64,000 nt of DNA from Paraburkholderia kururiensis JCM 10599 = LMG 19447 (GTDB lineage Bacteria; Pseudomonadota; Gammaproteobacteria; Burkholderiales; Burkholderiaceae). Both the position numbers and the translations under genes were made by a program. Every line of letters starts with the position of its first letter. Within the stretch, counting starts at the first letter, position 1. The stretch lies in contig NZ_RJZE01000003.1 of NCBI RefSeq assembly GCF_003986935.1, positions 1 to 64,000 on the forward strand. Direction: 5' to 3'. The notes under the pieces were generated by a model that saw only the letters and a list, made by a program, of their open reading frames with translations, was not told the DNA's origin and made no database searches. Positions 15,709-24,471 of this stretch are shown here, in pieces.

Positions 15709-16622
15709 TGCTGCTTCTCCTCGTTACGTTTGCCATCGAACAGCCGGACGCCGCCCGATACATCGCCAATCGCATCCACCACCCGGTTGCTGATCACGTC
15801 GCCGTAGCCGAGCGCGGTGCCCAGCCCGAAGCTCGCCAGCGGCCCGGCCGCGTTCAGCGACACCACGCCCAACTCTCGCGCGCGATCCACGTAGAGCACG
15901 ACATCCTTCGTCATCAGCTTGCCCGTGAGGCCGCCTTCCAGATAATCCCCTTCGACAATCTTCGGAAAGCGGTTCAGCGTTGCGAAATTCACACCGCTGC
16001 TGCTGTTCAGCACGTCCAGCAGCAACCGCAGATCGAGGCCCGCCTTCTTGCCCGCAACCATGACCTCGGCGCTCGCTGCAAGGCTCACCGCGTTCAGGAA
16101 GTTGTTCAGCAGCTTGGTCGTATGTCCCGCGCCGCTCGCGCCCATGTACGCGACCTTCGCGCTGATGGGCACAAAAGCCCATTCGATCGATGCCACCGCG
16201 TGCTCGTCGCCACCCACCATCAGCGTCAACGTGCCCTTCTCCGCCGCCGCCGCGCCGCCGGAGATGCCGGCGTCCACGTACTGAACGCCTTCCTGCGCGA
16301 AGCGCTGTGCGAGCCGTATCGTCGAACTGGCCGCCGCCGTGCTCAGGTCCACGACGATCTGCCCGGCACGGCAGTGCGCAAGCACGCCGCCCTCGCCTTC
16401 GACAACCGTCTCGACAACCTTGCTGTCGGGTAGCGACATCATCACGACGCCCGCAAACTTCACGACCTCTTCGATCGAGCTTGCGACTTTCGCGCCCGCT
16501 GCGGCAACCCGCTGCGGCGCTGCGTCGTAGCCCAGCACGGCAATGCCGGCATCGACGAGCCGCCGCGTCATCCGGCCGCCCATGTTGCCGAGGCCGATGA
16601 ATCCGATCCGCTCCTTGTTCAT
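15705..16622 (-). CDS. 3-hydroxyisobutyrate dehydrogenase-like NAD(P)-dependent beta-hydroxyacid dehydrogenase (copy 1)
   Basis: The 305-residue protein begins MNKERIGFIGLGNMGGRMTR, with the dinucleotide motif GLGNMG. The family substrate motif appears as VDAGISGGAAAAEKGTL (normally D-A-P-V-S-G-G), with Gly-Ile replacing Pro-Val. The catalytic Lys lies in GHTTKLLNNFL and a second Lys in LTGKLMTKDV. These enzymes oxidise beta-hydroxyacids such as 3-hydroxyisobutyrate, tartronate semialdehyde or related compounds. It lies between an MFS gene and the cupin. It is one of three related dehydrogenases in this regulon, so each probably handles a different intermediate. Confidence 0.85.
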   Translation of the reverse strand: MNKERIGFIGLGNMGGRMTRRLVDAGIAVLGYDAAPQRVAAAGAKVASSIEEVVKFAGVVMMSLPDSKVVETVVEGEGGVLAHCRAGQIVVDLSTAAASSTIRLAQRFAQEGVQYVDAGISGGAAAAEKGTLTLMVGGDEHAVASIEWAFVPISAKVAYMGASGAGHTTKLLNNFLNAVSLAASAEVMVAGKKAGLDLRLLLDVLNSSSGVNFATLNRFPKIVEGDYLEGGLTGKLMTKDVVLYVDRARELGVVSLNAAGPLASFGLGTALGYGDVISNRVVDAIGDVSGGVRLFDGKRNEEKQQ

Positions 16623-16648
16623 CTCTGCGGTTTCCTGTGGTTGGTGAA

Positions 16649-17998
16649 TCAAAAATCGACGTCCTTCGTTTCCGGTCCCATCAACGCTCCAATCGCGCCG
16701 ATCAGGCCGCCCACCGTCAGCAGAACGACGGATGTCAGATGCAACGGCATGAAGGCGCTCAACCAGTTCATATAGAACGCGTAGAACGACGGAATGATCA
16801 CGGAGAGGCTGAAGCCGACACCGAAACCCGTTGCGCGCACGTCGGTGACGAAGCGCTCGTTGATGTAGGTGACGATGACGCCCCACGGAGACGTGACGAG
16901 CACGGCGAGCAGGCACGTCAACACCATGATCGTCGCGAGCGACAACCCCTGGATGGTGGCAAGCGCGTACATCAGCGCTGCGCCCACGGTTGCGATGGCG
17001 GGACCGACGATCACGAAAAAGCGCCGCCGTCCGATGCGCTGTGCGATCAAGCCCGAGGCGATGTAGCTGAAAAACAGCACGCAATACGTGATCATCAGCG
17101 TGAGCGTCATCTGGAAGCCCGTCAGGTGCAGCGTCTTGACGAGCATCCCGGTGGGCAGAAAGATCGTGATGATGTTCTGCGTGAGCCAGAAGCCGGTCAT
17201 CATCAAAAGCACCTGAAGCAGGTTACGTCCGCTGCGGCCGCGCATCAGGTCGGTCAACGGCAGTTTTTCCGCCTGTTTCGGCTTGTCGCCGGCCTCGCTC
17301 TTCCAGATTTCCGATTCCGCCACCTTGTGCACGTAGTACAGCGCGAGAATGCCCGCAAGCGCGGCACCCATCACGAACGGCACCCGCCAGCCCCACTGCG
17401 CGTACGGCGAGTTCACGCCATTCAGCGGAAACAACACGAACATCACCATCGCGACCAGATTGATCGTCACGTAAGCGGCCGGAAAGCCCGCAATGATGAA
17501 GCCGCCGACGAACCCCCGCTGCGACTTCTTCGAGTACTCGATTGCGAGCGGCATCGCGCCGGTATAGCCCCCGCCAAGGAAGATGCCGTCGACGAATCGC
17601 AGCAGCACCAGCAACCAGTACGACACGATCCCGATGCTCTGGTAGCCCGGCAGCAGCGCAATCAGCAACGTGACGATGCCGAAGCCCGACACCGACCAGA
17701 TGGATGCGCTGCGGCGCCCCACCCGGTCCGCGATCATGCCGAACAGCAACGCACCCACCGGCCGGCCCAGCAACGTCGTGATGAAGACCAGCGACGCAAG
17801 AATCGTCTCCATGCCGCTCGACAGATGCGGCGGCTGAAAATAGGCCAGCACCGGCGAGAGCACGACCACCGGCAAATAGATATCGAACATGTCGATGAAC
17901 TCGGAAAAAAACGCGCCTTTGATCGCATGGCGGCGCTTCGTTTCGATCGACTGATCGCTGTCCCGCTGTACCACTTCGTCTGCTGTCAGGGTCTTCAT
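16649..17998 (-). CDS. MFS transporter, metabolite:H+ symporter-like
   Basis: The 449-residue protein has 12 predicted membrane helices. The A-motif is seen at GMIADRVGRRSASIWSVSG and its relative after helix 8 at GLIAQRIGRRRFFVI. The helix-5 region GGGYTGAMPLAIEYSKKSQR is typical of MHS or sugar/organic-acid permeases. An Asp in the first helix (FIDMFDIYLP) may take part in proton coupling. It is upstream of the first dehydrogenase gene by 26 bases. It probably imports the organic acid degraded by this cluster, but its substrate is not readable from sequence. Confidence 0.85.
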   Translation of the reverse strand: MKTLTADEVVQRDSDQSIETKRRHAIKGAFFSEFIDMFDIYLPVVVLSPVLAYFQPPHLSSGMETILASLVFITTLLGRPVGALLFGMIADRVGRRSASIWSVSGFGIVTLLIALLPGYQSIGIVSYWLLVLLRFVDGIFLGGGYTGAMPLAIEYSKKSQRGFVGGFIIAGFPAAYVTINLVAMVMFVLFPLNGVNSPYAQWGWRVPFVMGAALAGILALYYVHKVAESEIWKSEAGDKPKQAEKLPLTDLMRGRSGRNLLQVLLMMTGFWLTQNIITIFLPTGMLVKTLHLTGFQMTLTLMITYCVLFFSYIASGLIAQRIGRRRFFVIVGPAIATVGAALMYALATIQGLSLATIMVLTCLLAVLVTSPWGVIVTYINERFVTDVRATGFGVGFSLSVIIPSFYAFYMNWLSAFMPLHLTSVVLLTVGGLIGAIGALMGPETKDVDF

Positions 17999-18105
17999 CG
18001 TTGTCTCCGTTCATTGTCGGCGCCTCGTGGCGCGTGTTTTCCCCGCATAGCCATCGGCGGCGCAAGTGCCGGGCGCCGCCGCGTGCCGCGGTGTCTCATG
18101 GTCGG

Positions 18106-18510
18106 TCAGACCGCCGAGGTCTCCGCCTCATAGGCCTTGATCGCGTCGCTCGCAACGCGAAACGCGGCGAGCGCAAGCGGCACGCCGCAATAAATCGCGG
18201 CCTGCATCAGCACTGCGCGAATCTCTTCCTTCGTTACGCCGTTGCGCAGCGCCCCTCTCACATGCACCGAGAGTTCGTGATGCTGGCTCATCGCGGTAAG
18301 CATCGCGAGGTTCAGCATGCTGCGCGTCTTGAACGGTAGAGTCTTGTCGCCCCAGATATCGCCCCAGCAACTCTCGGTGACGAACTTCTGCATTGGGCGG
18401 TTGAAGTCGTCTGCGTTGGCCCACGACTTCTCCACGTGCGCGGCCCCCAGCACTTCCTTGCGGTTTTCGAAGCCCCTTTCAAAGCGTTCGTCGAAGCGTT
18501 CATTGCCCAT
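18106..18510 (-). CDS. Carboxymuconolactone decarboxylase family protein
   Basis: The protein has 134 residues from the ATG at 18510 (MGNERFDERFERGFENRKEV), which has a GGGAG site. An ATG at 18579 would add 23 residues, overlap the operator-like site and lack a ribosome site. The sequence has PcaC features: ESCWGDIWGDKTLPFKTRSML, QHHELSVHVRGALRNGVTKEEI and AIYCGVPLALAAFRVA. PcaC decarboxylates 4-carboxymuconolactone in the beta-ketoadipate pathway, but no other pca gene is nearby. A related reaction on another substrate is more likely. It is the first gene of the left operon of the regulon. Confidence 0.8.
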   Translation of the reverse strand: MGNERFDERFERGFENRKEVLGAAHVEKSWANADDFNRPMQKFVTESCWGDIWGDKTLPFKTRSMLNLAMLTAMSQHHELSVHVRGALRNGVTKEEIRAVLMQAAIYCGVPLALAAFRVASDAIKAYEAETSAV

Positions 18511-18572
18511 CTTGCGATCTCCCGGTTTCGTTCCATTCAGCATCGTCATTGCATGACGGAATGATTGAATGT

Positions 18573-18583
18573 TTGTCATACAA
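18573..18583. promoter_or_regulatory. Putative GntR operator upstream of the left catabolic operon
   Basis: TTGTCATACAA is a TTGT-N3-ACAA inverted repeat typical in size and form of FadR-subfamily GntR operators. With two more bases (TTGTCATACAATC) it is repeated exactly at 26857-26869, upstream of the other operon. It is also framed by TGATTG (18562-18567) and CAATCA (18581-18586). Location 63 bases before the CMD gene start fits repression. Confidence 0.65.
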
Positions 18584-18625
18584 TCAAAACGAACAAAATT
18601 TTTTGGCGCGCGTCCGGTGCACGGC

Positions 18626-20056
18626 TTACGTGCCGCCGTAGCCCACCAGCGCCTTCGTTTCCAGATACTCGCGCAGTCCCGCTTCGCCCCACTCGCGGCC
18701 ATTGCCCGATCGCTTATAGCCGCCGAAAGGCGCATGGAAGTCCGCTGGCGGATAGTTCAGATGCACGCCGCCCGCGCGCAGCGCGCGCCCCACCTTGCGG
18801 GCCCGCTCGACACTGCCGGACTGCACGTATGCGGCAAGCCCGTAATCGGTGCCGTTGGCCATGGCGATGGCGTCCGCTTCAGTCTCGTAGGCCATCATCG
18901 AAAGTACCGGGCCGAAGATCTCTTCCCGCGCAATCGTCATATCGGGCGTGACATCGGCGAACACGGTCGGCTTCACGTAGTAACCCTTATCAATTCCCGC
19001 CGGTCGTCCTGTGCCGCCGGTTACGAGCCGCGCGCCTTCGTCGATACCTTTCTGGATCAGCATCTGCACACGTTCGAACTGGTTGCGGTTCACGAGCGGG
19101 CCGAGTTGCGTTGCCGGGTCTTCGGTCGCGCCCATACGGTACGCTTGCGCCGCGCGCTTCGCGATCTGTGCTGCGTCGGTCATCAGATGACGAGGCACGA
19201 GCATTCGCGTCGGGATCGAGCACGACTGGCCCGAGTTCGTGAAGCATGCGGCGACGCCGCGTGTCACCGCCGCCTCCAGATCGACGTCGTCCAACAGAAC
19301 GTTCGCCGACTTGCCGCCCAATTCCTGCGCGACGCGCTTCACTGTGGGCGCGGCCGCCTGGGCGACCAGCACGCCCGCGCGCGTGGAACCGGTGAACGAC
19401 ACCATGTCGATGTCCGGGTGCGCCGCAATCGCCTCGCCTACGCCAGGGCCGTCGCCGTTCACGAGATTGAACACGCCGGCCGGAACCTGAGCCTCGTCGA
19501 GCACTTCGGCAAACAACAGCGCGCTGAGCGGCGAATACTCGCTCGGCTTCAGCACCATCGTGCAGCCGGCTGCCAGCGCGGGCGCGATCTTCACGACGAT
19601 CTGGTTCACCGGCCAGTTCCACGGCGTGATGAGGCCGCACACGCCGATCGGCTCCAGCACGACGCGCGTGTTGCCGCGTTGCTCCTCGAATTCGAAGCGC
19701 TCCAGCACTTCGATCAGCGTGTTCAGATGCGCGGGGCCGCGCGCGGCCTGGCCGTTGCGCGCGAACGTGATGGGCGCGCCCATTTCGCGTCGCATCAGCT
19801 CGGCGAATTCGTCATAGCGCCGTTCGTAAATCTCGAGTACACGCTTCAACAATGCGACGCGTGCTGTGACGCTCGATGCCGACCACGTCGCGAACGCGCG
19901 GCGTGCGGCCGCAACCGCGCGGTCCACGTCCTGCGCGTTGCCGAGCGCGAGCCGCTCGAACGCCGTTTCGGTGGCTGGATCGATCACGTCCATCCAGCGC
20001 GGCGAGGCCGGTTCCGCCCAGCGCCCGTCAATGTAGAACTGTGCAGTGTGTGACAT
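18626..20056 (-). CDS. NAD(P)+-dependent aldehyde dehydrogenase
   Basis: The 476-residue protein carries the full ALDH pattern: TPWNWPVNQI and KPSEYSPLSA for cofactor binding, FTGSTRAG, the general base Glu in QELGGKSANV and the catalytic Cys in NSGQSCSIPTR. The C-terminal PFGGYKRSGNGREWG is also conserved. It oxidises an aldehyde to the acid, probably a semialdehyde produced by the neighbouring dehydrogenases. It is the last gene of the 26.8-18.6 kb operon, 25 bases after the second beta-hydroxyacid dehydrogenase gene, with GGAG before its ATG. The specific aldehyde is unknown. Confidence 0.93.
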   Translation of the reverse strand: MSHTAQFYIDGRWAEPASPRWMDVIDPATETAFERLALGNAQDVDRAVAAARRAFATWSASSVTARVALLKRVLEIYERRYDEFAELMRREMGAPITFARNGQAARGPAHLNTLIEVLERFEFEEQRGNTRVVLEPIGVCGLITPWNWPVNQIVVKIAPALAAGCTMVLKPSEYSPLSALLFAEVLDEAQVPAGVFNLVNGDGPGVGEAIAAHPDIDMVSFTGSTRAGVLVAQAAAPTVKRVAQELGGKSANVLLDDVDLEAAVTRGVAACFTNSGQSCSIPTRMLVPRHLMTDAAQIAKRAAQAYRMGATEDPATQLGPLVNRNQFERVQMLIQKGIDEGARLVTGGTGRPAGIDKGYYVKPTVFADVTPDMTIAREEIFGPVLSMMAYETEADAIAMANGTDYGLAAYVQSGSVERARKVGRALRAGGVHLNYPPADFHAPFGGYKRSGNGREWGEAGLREYLETKALVGYGGT

Positions 20057-20081
20057 GAAAACTCCGAGTGGCCGCGCCGGT

Positions 20082-20969
20082 TCAGGAACTGCTCACGGGC
20101 AGCAGCCGATACATTTCCGTGTGGTCGGTTGCAGGCGTCGAGCGTTGCGCAGCTTCGTCCCACAGGGCGACGCAGGTATCGCCGAGCGTCATGGGATACC
20201 CCACGGATTGCGCGAGCGCCCGCGCAATCTTCAGGTCCTTCGTCATCAGTTGCAGCGCAAAGCCGGATGCGAAGGTGCCGCTCAACATGAACTGCTTCAC
20301 CTTGTTTTCCGACGTATTGCTGCGGCCCGACGAGGCGTTCAGCACATCCGTCATGACAGCGGGCTCGATACCGAAACGCTGCGCGATATGCAGGGCCTCC
20401 ACGGTTGCGGCAAGTCCGGCTGCCGACACGTAGTTGTTCAGCGCCTTCGCGGCGTGGCCCGCGCCCGCGCCGCCAATGTGCAGCAGGCTCTTGCCCATCG
20501 CCTCCAGCACGGGCCGGCAGTTCGCGAACACGTCTTCTCTGCCGCCCACGAGGATTGCGAGGGTGCCCTCCTTCGCTTTCTTCACGCCGCCCGAAACCGG
20601 TGCGTCCAGATACGCGAGGCCGCGCTCCTCGATCACCGCGCCGAGCTTGCGCGAGCGCTCCGGTTCCGACGAACTCATATCGATCACGACCGCGCCGGCA
20701 CGCAGATGGTTGATCCAGCCGTCCGCGCCGCTCCCCAGCAGCACGCGTTCGACAATCGCCGAGTTCGGCAGCATTGTGATGAGCACATCGAGCGATCCTG
20801 CGTTCGCGGCGCTCAGGCGTTGCGCGCCGGTTTGGCTGACGATGGCTTCGGCGCGCGTGGCATCGGCGTCGTCGACGAACAGCTCGAAACCCGCGTGGGC
20901 GAGGCACTGCACCATTGGCGCGCCCATCATGCCGAGGCCGATGAAGCCGATGCGTCTGGTTTGACCCAT
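20082..20969 (-). CDS. 3-hydroxyisobutyrate dehydrogenase-like beta-hydroxyacid dehydrogenase (copy 2)
   Basis: The 295-residue protein begins MGQTRRIGFIGLGMMGAPMV. It has the dinucleotide motif GLGMMG, the substrate motif DAPVSGGVKKAKEGTL, catalytic Lys in GHAAKALNNY and a final LMTKDLKIA motif. The ATG at 20969 has AGGAG upstream; a TTG three codons earlier is less likely. This copy keeps the consensus substrate motif that copy 1 has altered. Like the other copies it should be a tetrameric cytosolic NAD(P)+ enzyme acting on a beta-hydroxyacid. It lies between the NIPSNAP gene (12 bases away) and the aldehyde dehydrogenase gene. Confidence 0.87.
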   Translation of the reverse strand: MGQTRRIGFIGLGMMGAPMVQCLAHAGFELFVDDADATRAEAIVSQTGAQRLSAANAGSLDVLITMLPNSAIVERVLLGSGADGWINHLRAGAVVIDMSSSEPERSRKLGAVIEERGLAYLDAPVSGGVKKAKEGTLAILVGGREDVFANCRPVLEAMGKSLLHIGGAGAGHAAKALNNYVSAAGLAATVEALHIAQRFGIEPAVMTDVLNASSGRSNTSENKVKQFMLSGTFASGFALQLMTKDLKIARALAQSVGYPMTLGDTCVALWDEAAQRSTPATDHTEMYRLLPVSSS

Positions 20970-20981
20970 GATGTCCAACTC

Positions 20982-21308
20982 CTATGCCAGCGCCGAAAAA
21001 GCCGTCGGCACGAGAAAGTGGTTTTCGATACGCTCGACGATGGGCCGCACCGCCTCCGTCTCCGCGCGCTTTGCGATCCACTCCGGGTCGGTCTGGAACG
21101 CGTTCCACTTCTGCTCGCGCTCCGCGAGACTTTCCCACTCCAGCATGTAGGTGAGCGCGTGGTTGTCCGGTCCGATCAGCGTGGTCCAGAAGCCGATCTG
21201 CCGGATGCCGTACTTCTCGAAAAAGCCGAGCGTCGTGGTCGAGAAGCGCTCGAGCAGTGCGGGCAGGCGCGTCGGCGCGCAATGGTAGATACGCATTTCA
21301 ACAATCAT
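20982..21308 (-). CDS. NIPSNAP-family protein
   Basis: The 108-residue protein begins MIVEMRIYHCAPTRLPALLERF and has the NIPSNAP pattern: a ferredoxin-like alpha/beta barrel unit with GFWTTLIGPDNHALTYMLEW and the conserved SLAEREQKWNAFQTDPEW. Bacterial members sit in catabolic operons and are thought to be small dimeric enzymes or stabilising proteins; their reactions are mostly unknown. The ATG at 21308 has GGAG upstream. No signal or membrane segment is present. Confidence 0.82.
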   Translation of the reverse strand: MIVEMRIYHCAPTRLPALLERFSTTTLGFFEKYGIRQIGFWTTLIGPDNHALTYMLEWESLAEREQKWNAFQTDPEWIAKRAETEAVRPIVERIENHFLVPTAFSALA

Positions 21309-21331
21309 CTGTTTCTCCTGTGATGTGCTGT

Positions 21332-22267
21332 TCAATCGTCGAGGCCGCTGGCAGACGACCAGCGCTCGACATATCTGACGAGTTCCGTCATGTCGCATGC
21401 GGCGCCGTCCTGCATCGCCGCGTCATTCCAGACCTGGCGTGCGGCGCTACCCACCCGCATCGGCACGCCAAGCGCCTGGCATTCCTCTACAGCGAGCCCG
21501 ATGTCCTTGCACACGCTGCCAACCGGAAAGCCGAAATCGAATGTGGCGGGCAGCACGTGCTTCGGAAACTTGTCGAGCGTCGCGCCGTTCTTGCCGCTGC
21601 CTGCATTGATGACCGCCATCATCACTTCGGGATCAAGTCCGCCGTGAATACCGGCAACGTAGGCTTCCGACGTGATCGCAAACGCGGTGGTGGACAGCAT
21701 GTTGTTCAACAGCTTCAACAACTGCCCCTGGCCGGGCACGCTGCCCACCACGAAGACCTTGCCGAGCACGTCGAACAACGGGCGTACTGCGTCGAGCGGC
21801 GCCGGCGCACCGGCCGCCATAATCGCGAGCGAGCCCTTGCTGGCGCCTGCTGCACCGCCGCTGACCGGCGCATCCACTGTCTCGATCCCGCGTGCGAGCA
21901 GCACCTGCGCCACTTCATTTTCGACGCGCGAGCCGACGGTCGAGAGATCGACAAGAATCTTCAGCGCGTCGCCGCCCGCAAGCCCGTCGTCGCCAATGGC
22001 CACTTGCCGGAAGACCGCGGGTGTGGGCAAGCTCGTGAAGACAATGCGCGCCTTGTCCGCCACCTCGCGCACCGACTGCGCCGTGCGCGCACCCATGCCG
22101 GCCAGCGCTTCAACAGCCGCTTCGTCGCGGTCGTAGACGATCAGGTCGTGTCCCGCTTCGATCAGGCGCCGCGCCATGGGGCGCCCCATCGTGCCCACCC
22201 CGACGAAACCCAGCACGCCACGTTTTCGCTCGCCGTTTGCTTGGTCATCCTTAGGACCATTCGTCAT
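21332..22267 (-). CDS. 3-hydroxyisobutyrate dehydrogenase-like beta-hydroxyacid dehydrogenase (copy 3)
   Basis: The 311-residue protein begins MTNGPKDDQANGERKRGVLG, then FVGVGTMGRPMARRL as the dinucleotide motif. It has DAPVSGGAAGASKGSL, catalytic Lys in GQLLKLLNNML and a modified final motif (VGSVCKDIGLA). The ATG at 22267 is favoured because GAGG lies eight bases upstream; two earlier in-frame ATGs give 2 or 4 more residues. It differs clearly from copies 1 and 2, so the three are not a recent duplication. It follows the MmgE/PrpD gene. Confidence 0.85.
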   Translation of the reverse strand: MTNGPKDDQANGERKRGVLGFVGVGTMGRPMARRLIEAGHDLIVYDRDEAAVEALAGMGARTAQSVREVADKARIVFTSLPTPAVFRQVAIGDDGLAGGDALKILVDLSTVGSRVENEVAQVLLARGIETVDAPVSGGAAGASKGSLAIMAAGAPAPLDAVRPLFDVLGKVFVVGSVPGQGQLLKLLNNMLSTTAFAITSEAYVAGIHGGLDPEVMMAVINAGSGKNGATLDKFPKHVLPATFDFGFPVGSVCKDIGLAVEECQALGVPMRVGSAARQVWNDAAMQDGAACDMTELVRYVERWSSASGLDD

Positions 22268-22304
22268 GTCCATCCTCATACGTGAATAGTGAAAAGCGGT
22301 TGCA

Positions 22305-23672
22305 TCACGGCACCGTCCGCGCGGCGCGCATCGGCGCTGCGGCGTCGGGCGCGGTGTCGAGTTTCCAGAGCAGGTCGAGGAGCGGCTGTGCTGCGACGCC
22401 TGAGCCACCGTACGCTGCCAACTCATAAAGCTTGTCGGACAGTTCCACGTCCGCGAGCGGCGCAGCCAGGCCGCCGCGTGCGTTCAGCACGCGATGCGTC
22501 ACGCGCTTCCCAGACCGAAACACAAGCGTCACCTGCGCGGCCTCAACGGGCCACGCAGGATCGTCGATAAAGTGCAGCCGGTTACCCAACGCGCGCAATG
22601 CGGGATCGCTGACCGCGTTGTCGCTGAATTCCGCGAGTCCCGCCCTGCCACGCGCTAGCGCGACCGCGACGGCATGTTGCGCGCTGACCTGTGATTCGCG
22701 GCCCGTGCGCACATGGGGCCGATCGGTACGCTCGCGCAGCAGCGGATGGCCCACGATCTCCACCCGTTCAATCTCATCCAGCGTCCAACGGGCATCGCGG
22801 CGCAAGTCAAGACACGCGTCTATCACCGGATTCAGCACGACACCACACGGGTACGGCTTGTAGGTGTTCGACAGCAGCGCCCATTCACGCCCGAGCCCTT
22901 CGGTAATACGGCGTGTCTCAGCGCGCGTGCATGCCACGGCGAGAAATCCGCGTTGGCCTTCCAACGGCGCGTCGGGGCCGGCAAGCCCCTCCTTTGCGAG
23001 CAGTGCAGAGAGCATGCCGTTACGCGCCGCATTCCCCACGCTGACACTCTTCGACATCGTGCCGAGCGTTTCCACGAGTCCGCCCGCCTGGCCTGACGCG
23101 TGACCCAACGCCCAACCGGTCTGCATAGCGTCGAGTTCGAGCGCCCGCGCAACGGCGGCAGCCGCGCCGAACACGCAGCATGTCGATGTGATGTGCCAGC
23201 CACGCTGGTAATGCTCCGGCGACACAGCATTGCCAATACGGCACGCCACCTCGACACCCGTCACGAACGTAAGCAGCAAAGCCTCCCCAGACATAGGGCG
23301 GCACTCTGCCAGCGCGAACAGCGCAGCGGCAATCGGCGCCGTGGGATGAATGATCGTGGGGATATGCGTGTCGTCGAAGTCGAATACGTTCGCGCTCATC
23401 GCATTCAGCGCCGCGGCATTCAGCATGTCCATGCGCTCGTCGCGGCCGATGATCGTCGCGTAACTGCCGGCACTAAAGCGCCCATAGACGCCAACCGCCT
23501 TATCGATCATCGGATCGCGCGCGCCCGCGAGTGCCACGGCGAAGTAGTTGACGAGTGCGCGCTTCGCTTCGTGACGCACCTCGCGCGGAATGTCGCCCCA
23601 CTGCGCCGTACTGACGACACGGGACAGCGCCTGCGTCACGGCAACCTCGTGTGAAGGCCGGGTTGCATTCAT
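22305..23672 (-). CDS. MmgE/PrpD family protein (2-methylcitrate dehydratase-like)
   Basis: The 455-residue protein has MmgE/PrpD features: a helical N-terminal domain with ALVNYFAVALAGARDP, AALNAMSANVFDFDDTH and HPTAPIAAALFALAE. This is followed by SVGNAARNGMLSALLAKEGLAGP and KPYPCGVVLNPVIDAC. Members dehydrate 2-methylcitrate, isomerise or decarboxylate cis-aconitate, or act on other tricarboxylic or dicarboxylic acids. No prpB or prpC is nearby, so the propionate methylcitrate cycle is not supported. The ATG at 23672 lies one base after the SDR stop. Confidence 0.85.
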   Translation of the reverse strand: MNATRPSHEVAVTQALSRVVSTAQWGDIPREVRHEAKRALVNYFAVALAGARDPMIDKAVGVYGRFSAGSYATIIGRDERMDMLNAAALNAMSANVFDFDDTHIPTIIHPTAPIAAALFALAECRPMSGEALLLTFVTGVEVACRIGNAVSPEHYQRGWHITSTCCVFGAAAAVARALELDAMQTGWALGHASGQAGGLVETLGTMSKSVSVGNAARNGMLSALLAKEGLAGPDAPLEGQRGFLAVACTRAETRRITEGLGREWALLSNTYKPYPCGVVLNPVIDACLDLRRDARWTLDEIERVEIVGHPLLRERTDRPHVRTGRESQVSAQHAVAVALARGRAGLAEFSDNAVSDPALRALGNRLHFIDDPAWPVEAAQVTLVFRSGKRVTHRVLNARGGLAAPLADVELSDKLYELAAYGGSGVAAQPLLDLLWKLDTAPDAAAPMRAARTVP

Positions 23673-23673
23673 G

Positions 23674-24471
23674 TCAGCCTGCAAGCCAGCCTCCTTCGAT
23701 AGGCATCAGCGCGCCCGTGATCTGGCTTCCTGCGGGCCCGCACAGGAATACGGCCAGCTCGCCGACGTGCGCCGCATCGATCAGTTCGCCGCCCGGCTGC
23801 TTGCCCTTCAGAAACTCGCGCACCGCGTCGTCGCGATCCAGCTCACGCGCCGCCATCAGTTCACGAATGCGTCCATCGATATTCGGCGTGAGTACGGAGC
23901 CCGGACAAAGCGCATTGCAGGTGATGCCCTGGCCCACGGTCTCGATCGCCACCGAGCGCGTGAGCCCGAGCAACGCTGTCTTCGTCGTCACGTAGTCGAC
24001 GCGGTTCGCGACGGCGCGCGTGCCGTACACGGAGGTCATGTTGAGAATGCGCCCCCAGCCGCGCTCGCGCATGCGCGGCAGCACCAGCTGGATTGCCCGC
24101 AAAGCAGCGGTCAGATTCACCGCGAGCGCGGCGTTCCATCGCTCTATCGGAAAAGCGTCGAGCGGCGCGAAATGGCGGACCACGGCATTGTTCACGAGCA
24201 CGTCGAGCGAGCGCAATTGCCGCATCGCTGTGTCGATCAACGCATCCACGCCCGACGTATTCGCGAGGTCGGCCTGTACGTAACGGCATTCCACGCCGAA
24301 TTCGGACGCGATACGGGACACCGTGAGCGCCACGTCCCCCGGTGCGTCCAGACCGTGCAGCACGACATCGCAGCCGGCGCCCGCAAGCGCCTTCGCTATT
24401 GCGAGCCCGAGACCGTTCGACGATCCGGTGACAAGCGCGCCCTTGCCGCGCAACATGCCTGGTTGTGCCAT
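23674..24471 (-). CDS. Short-chain dehydrogenase/reductase (classical)
   Basis: The 265-residue protein has a Rossmann motif TGSSNGLG at about 15-22 and NNAV for the central sheet. The catalytic Ser lies in NMTSVYG, with Tyr and Lys in VDYVTTKTALLG and the CPGSVLTP loop after the active site. This resembles 3-hydroxybutyrate dehydrogenase or related beta-hydroxyacid SDRs. It starts directly after the lactonase-like gene (stop and ATG adjacent) and is followed one base later by the MmgE/PrpD gene. The substrate is unknown. Confidence 0.88.
   Translation of the reverse strand: MAQPGMLRGKGALVTGSSNGLGLAIAKALAGAGCDVVLHGLDAPGDVALTVSRIASEFGVECRYVQADLANTSGVDALIDTAMRQLRSLDVLVNNAVVRHFAPLDAFPIERWNAALAVNLTAALRAIQLVLPRMRERGWGRILNMTSVYGTRAVANRVDYVTTKTALLGLTRSVAIETVGQGITCNALCPGSVLTPNIDGRIRELMAARELDRDDAVREFLKGKQPGGELIDAAHVGELAVFLCGPAGSQITGALMPIEGGWLAG

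Noticed and set aside
16637..18133. A 498-codon plus-strand frame opposite an MFS gene
   Set aside because: Its His/Arg/Asp-rich composition is that of antisense to membrane-helix codons; the MFS protein is convincing.
22305..23672. MmgE/PrpD gene as part of a propionate methylcitrate operon
   Set aside because: No prpB, prpC or acnD is nearby, and the neighbours are unrelated dehydrogenases.
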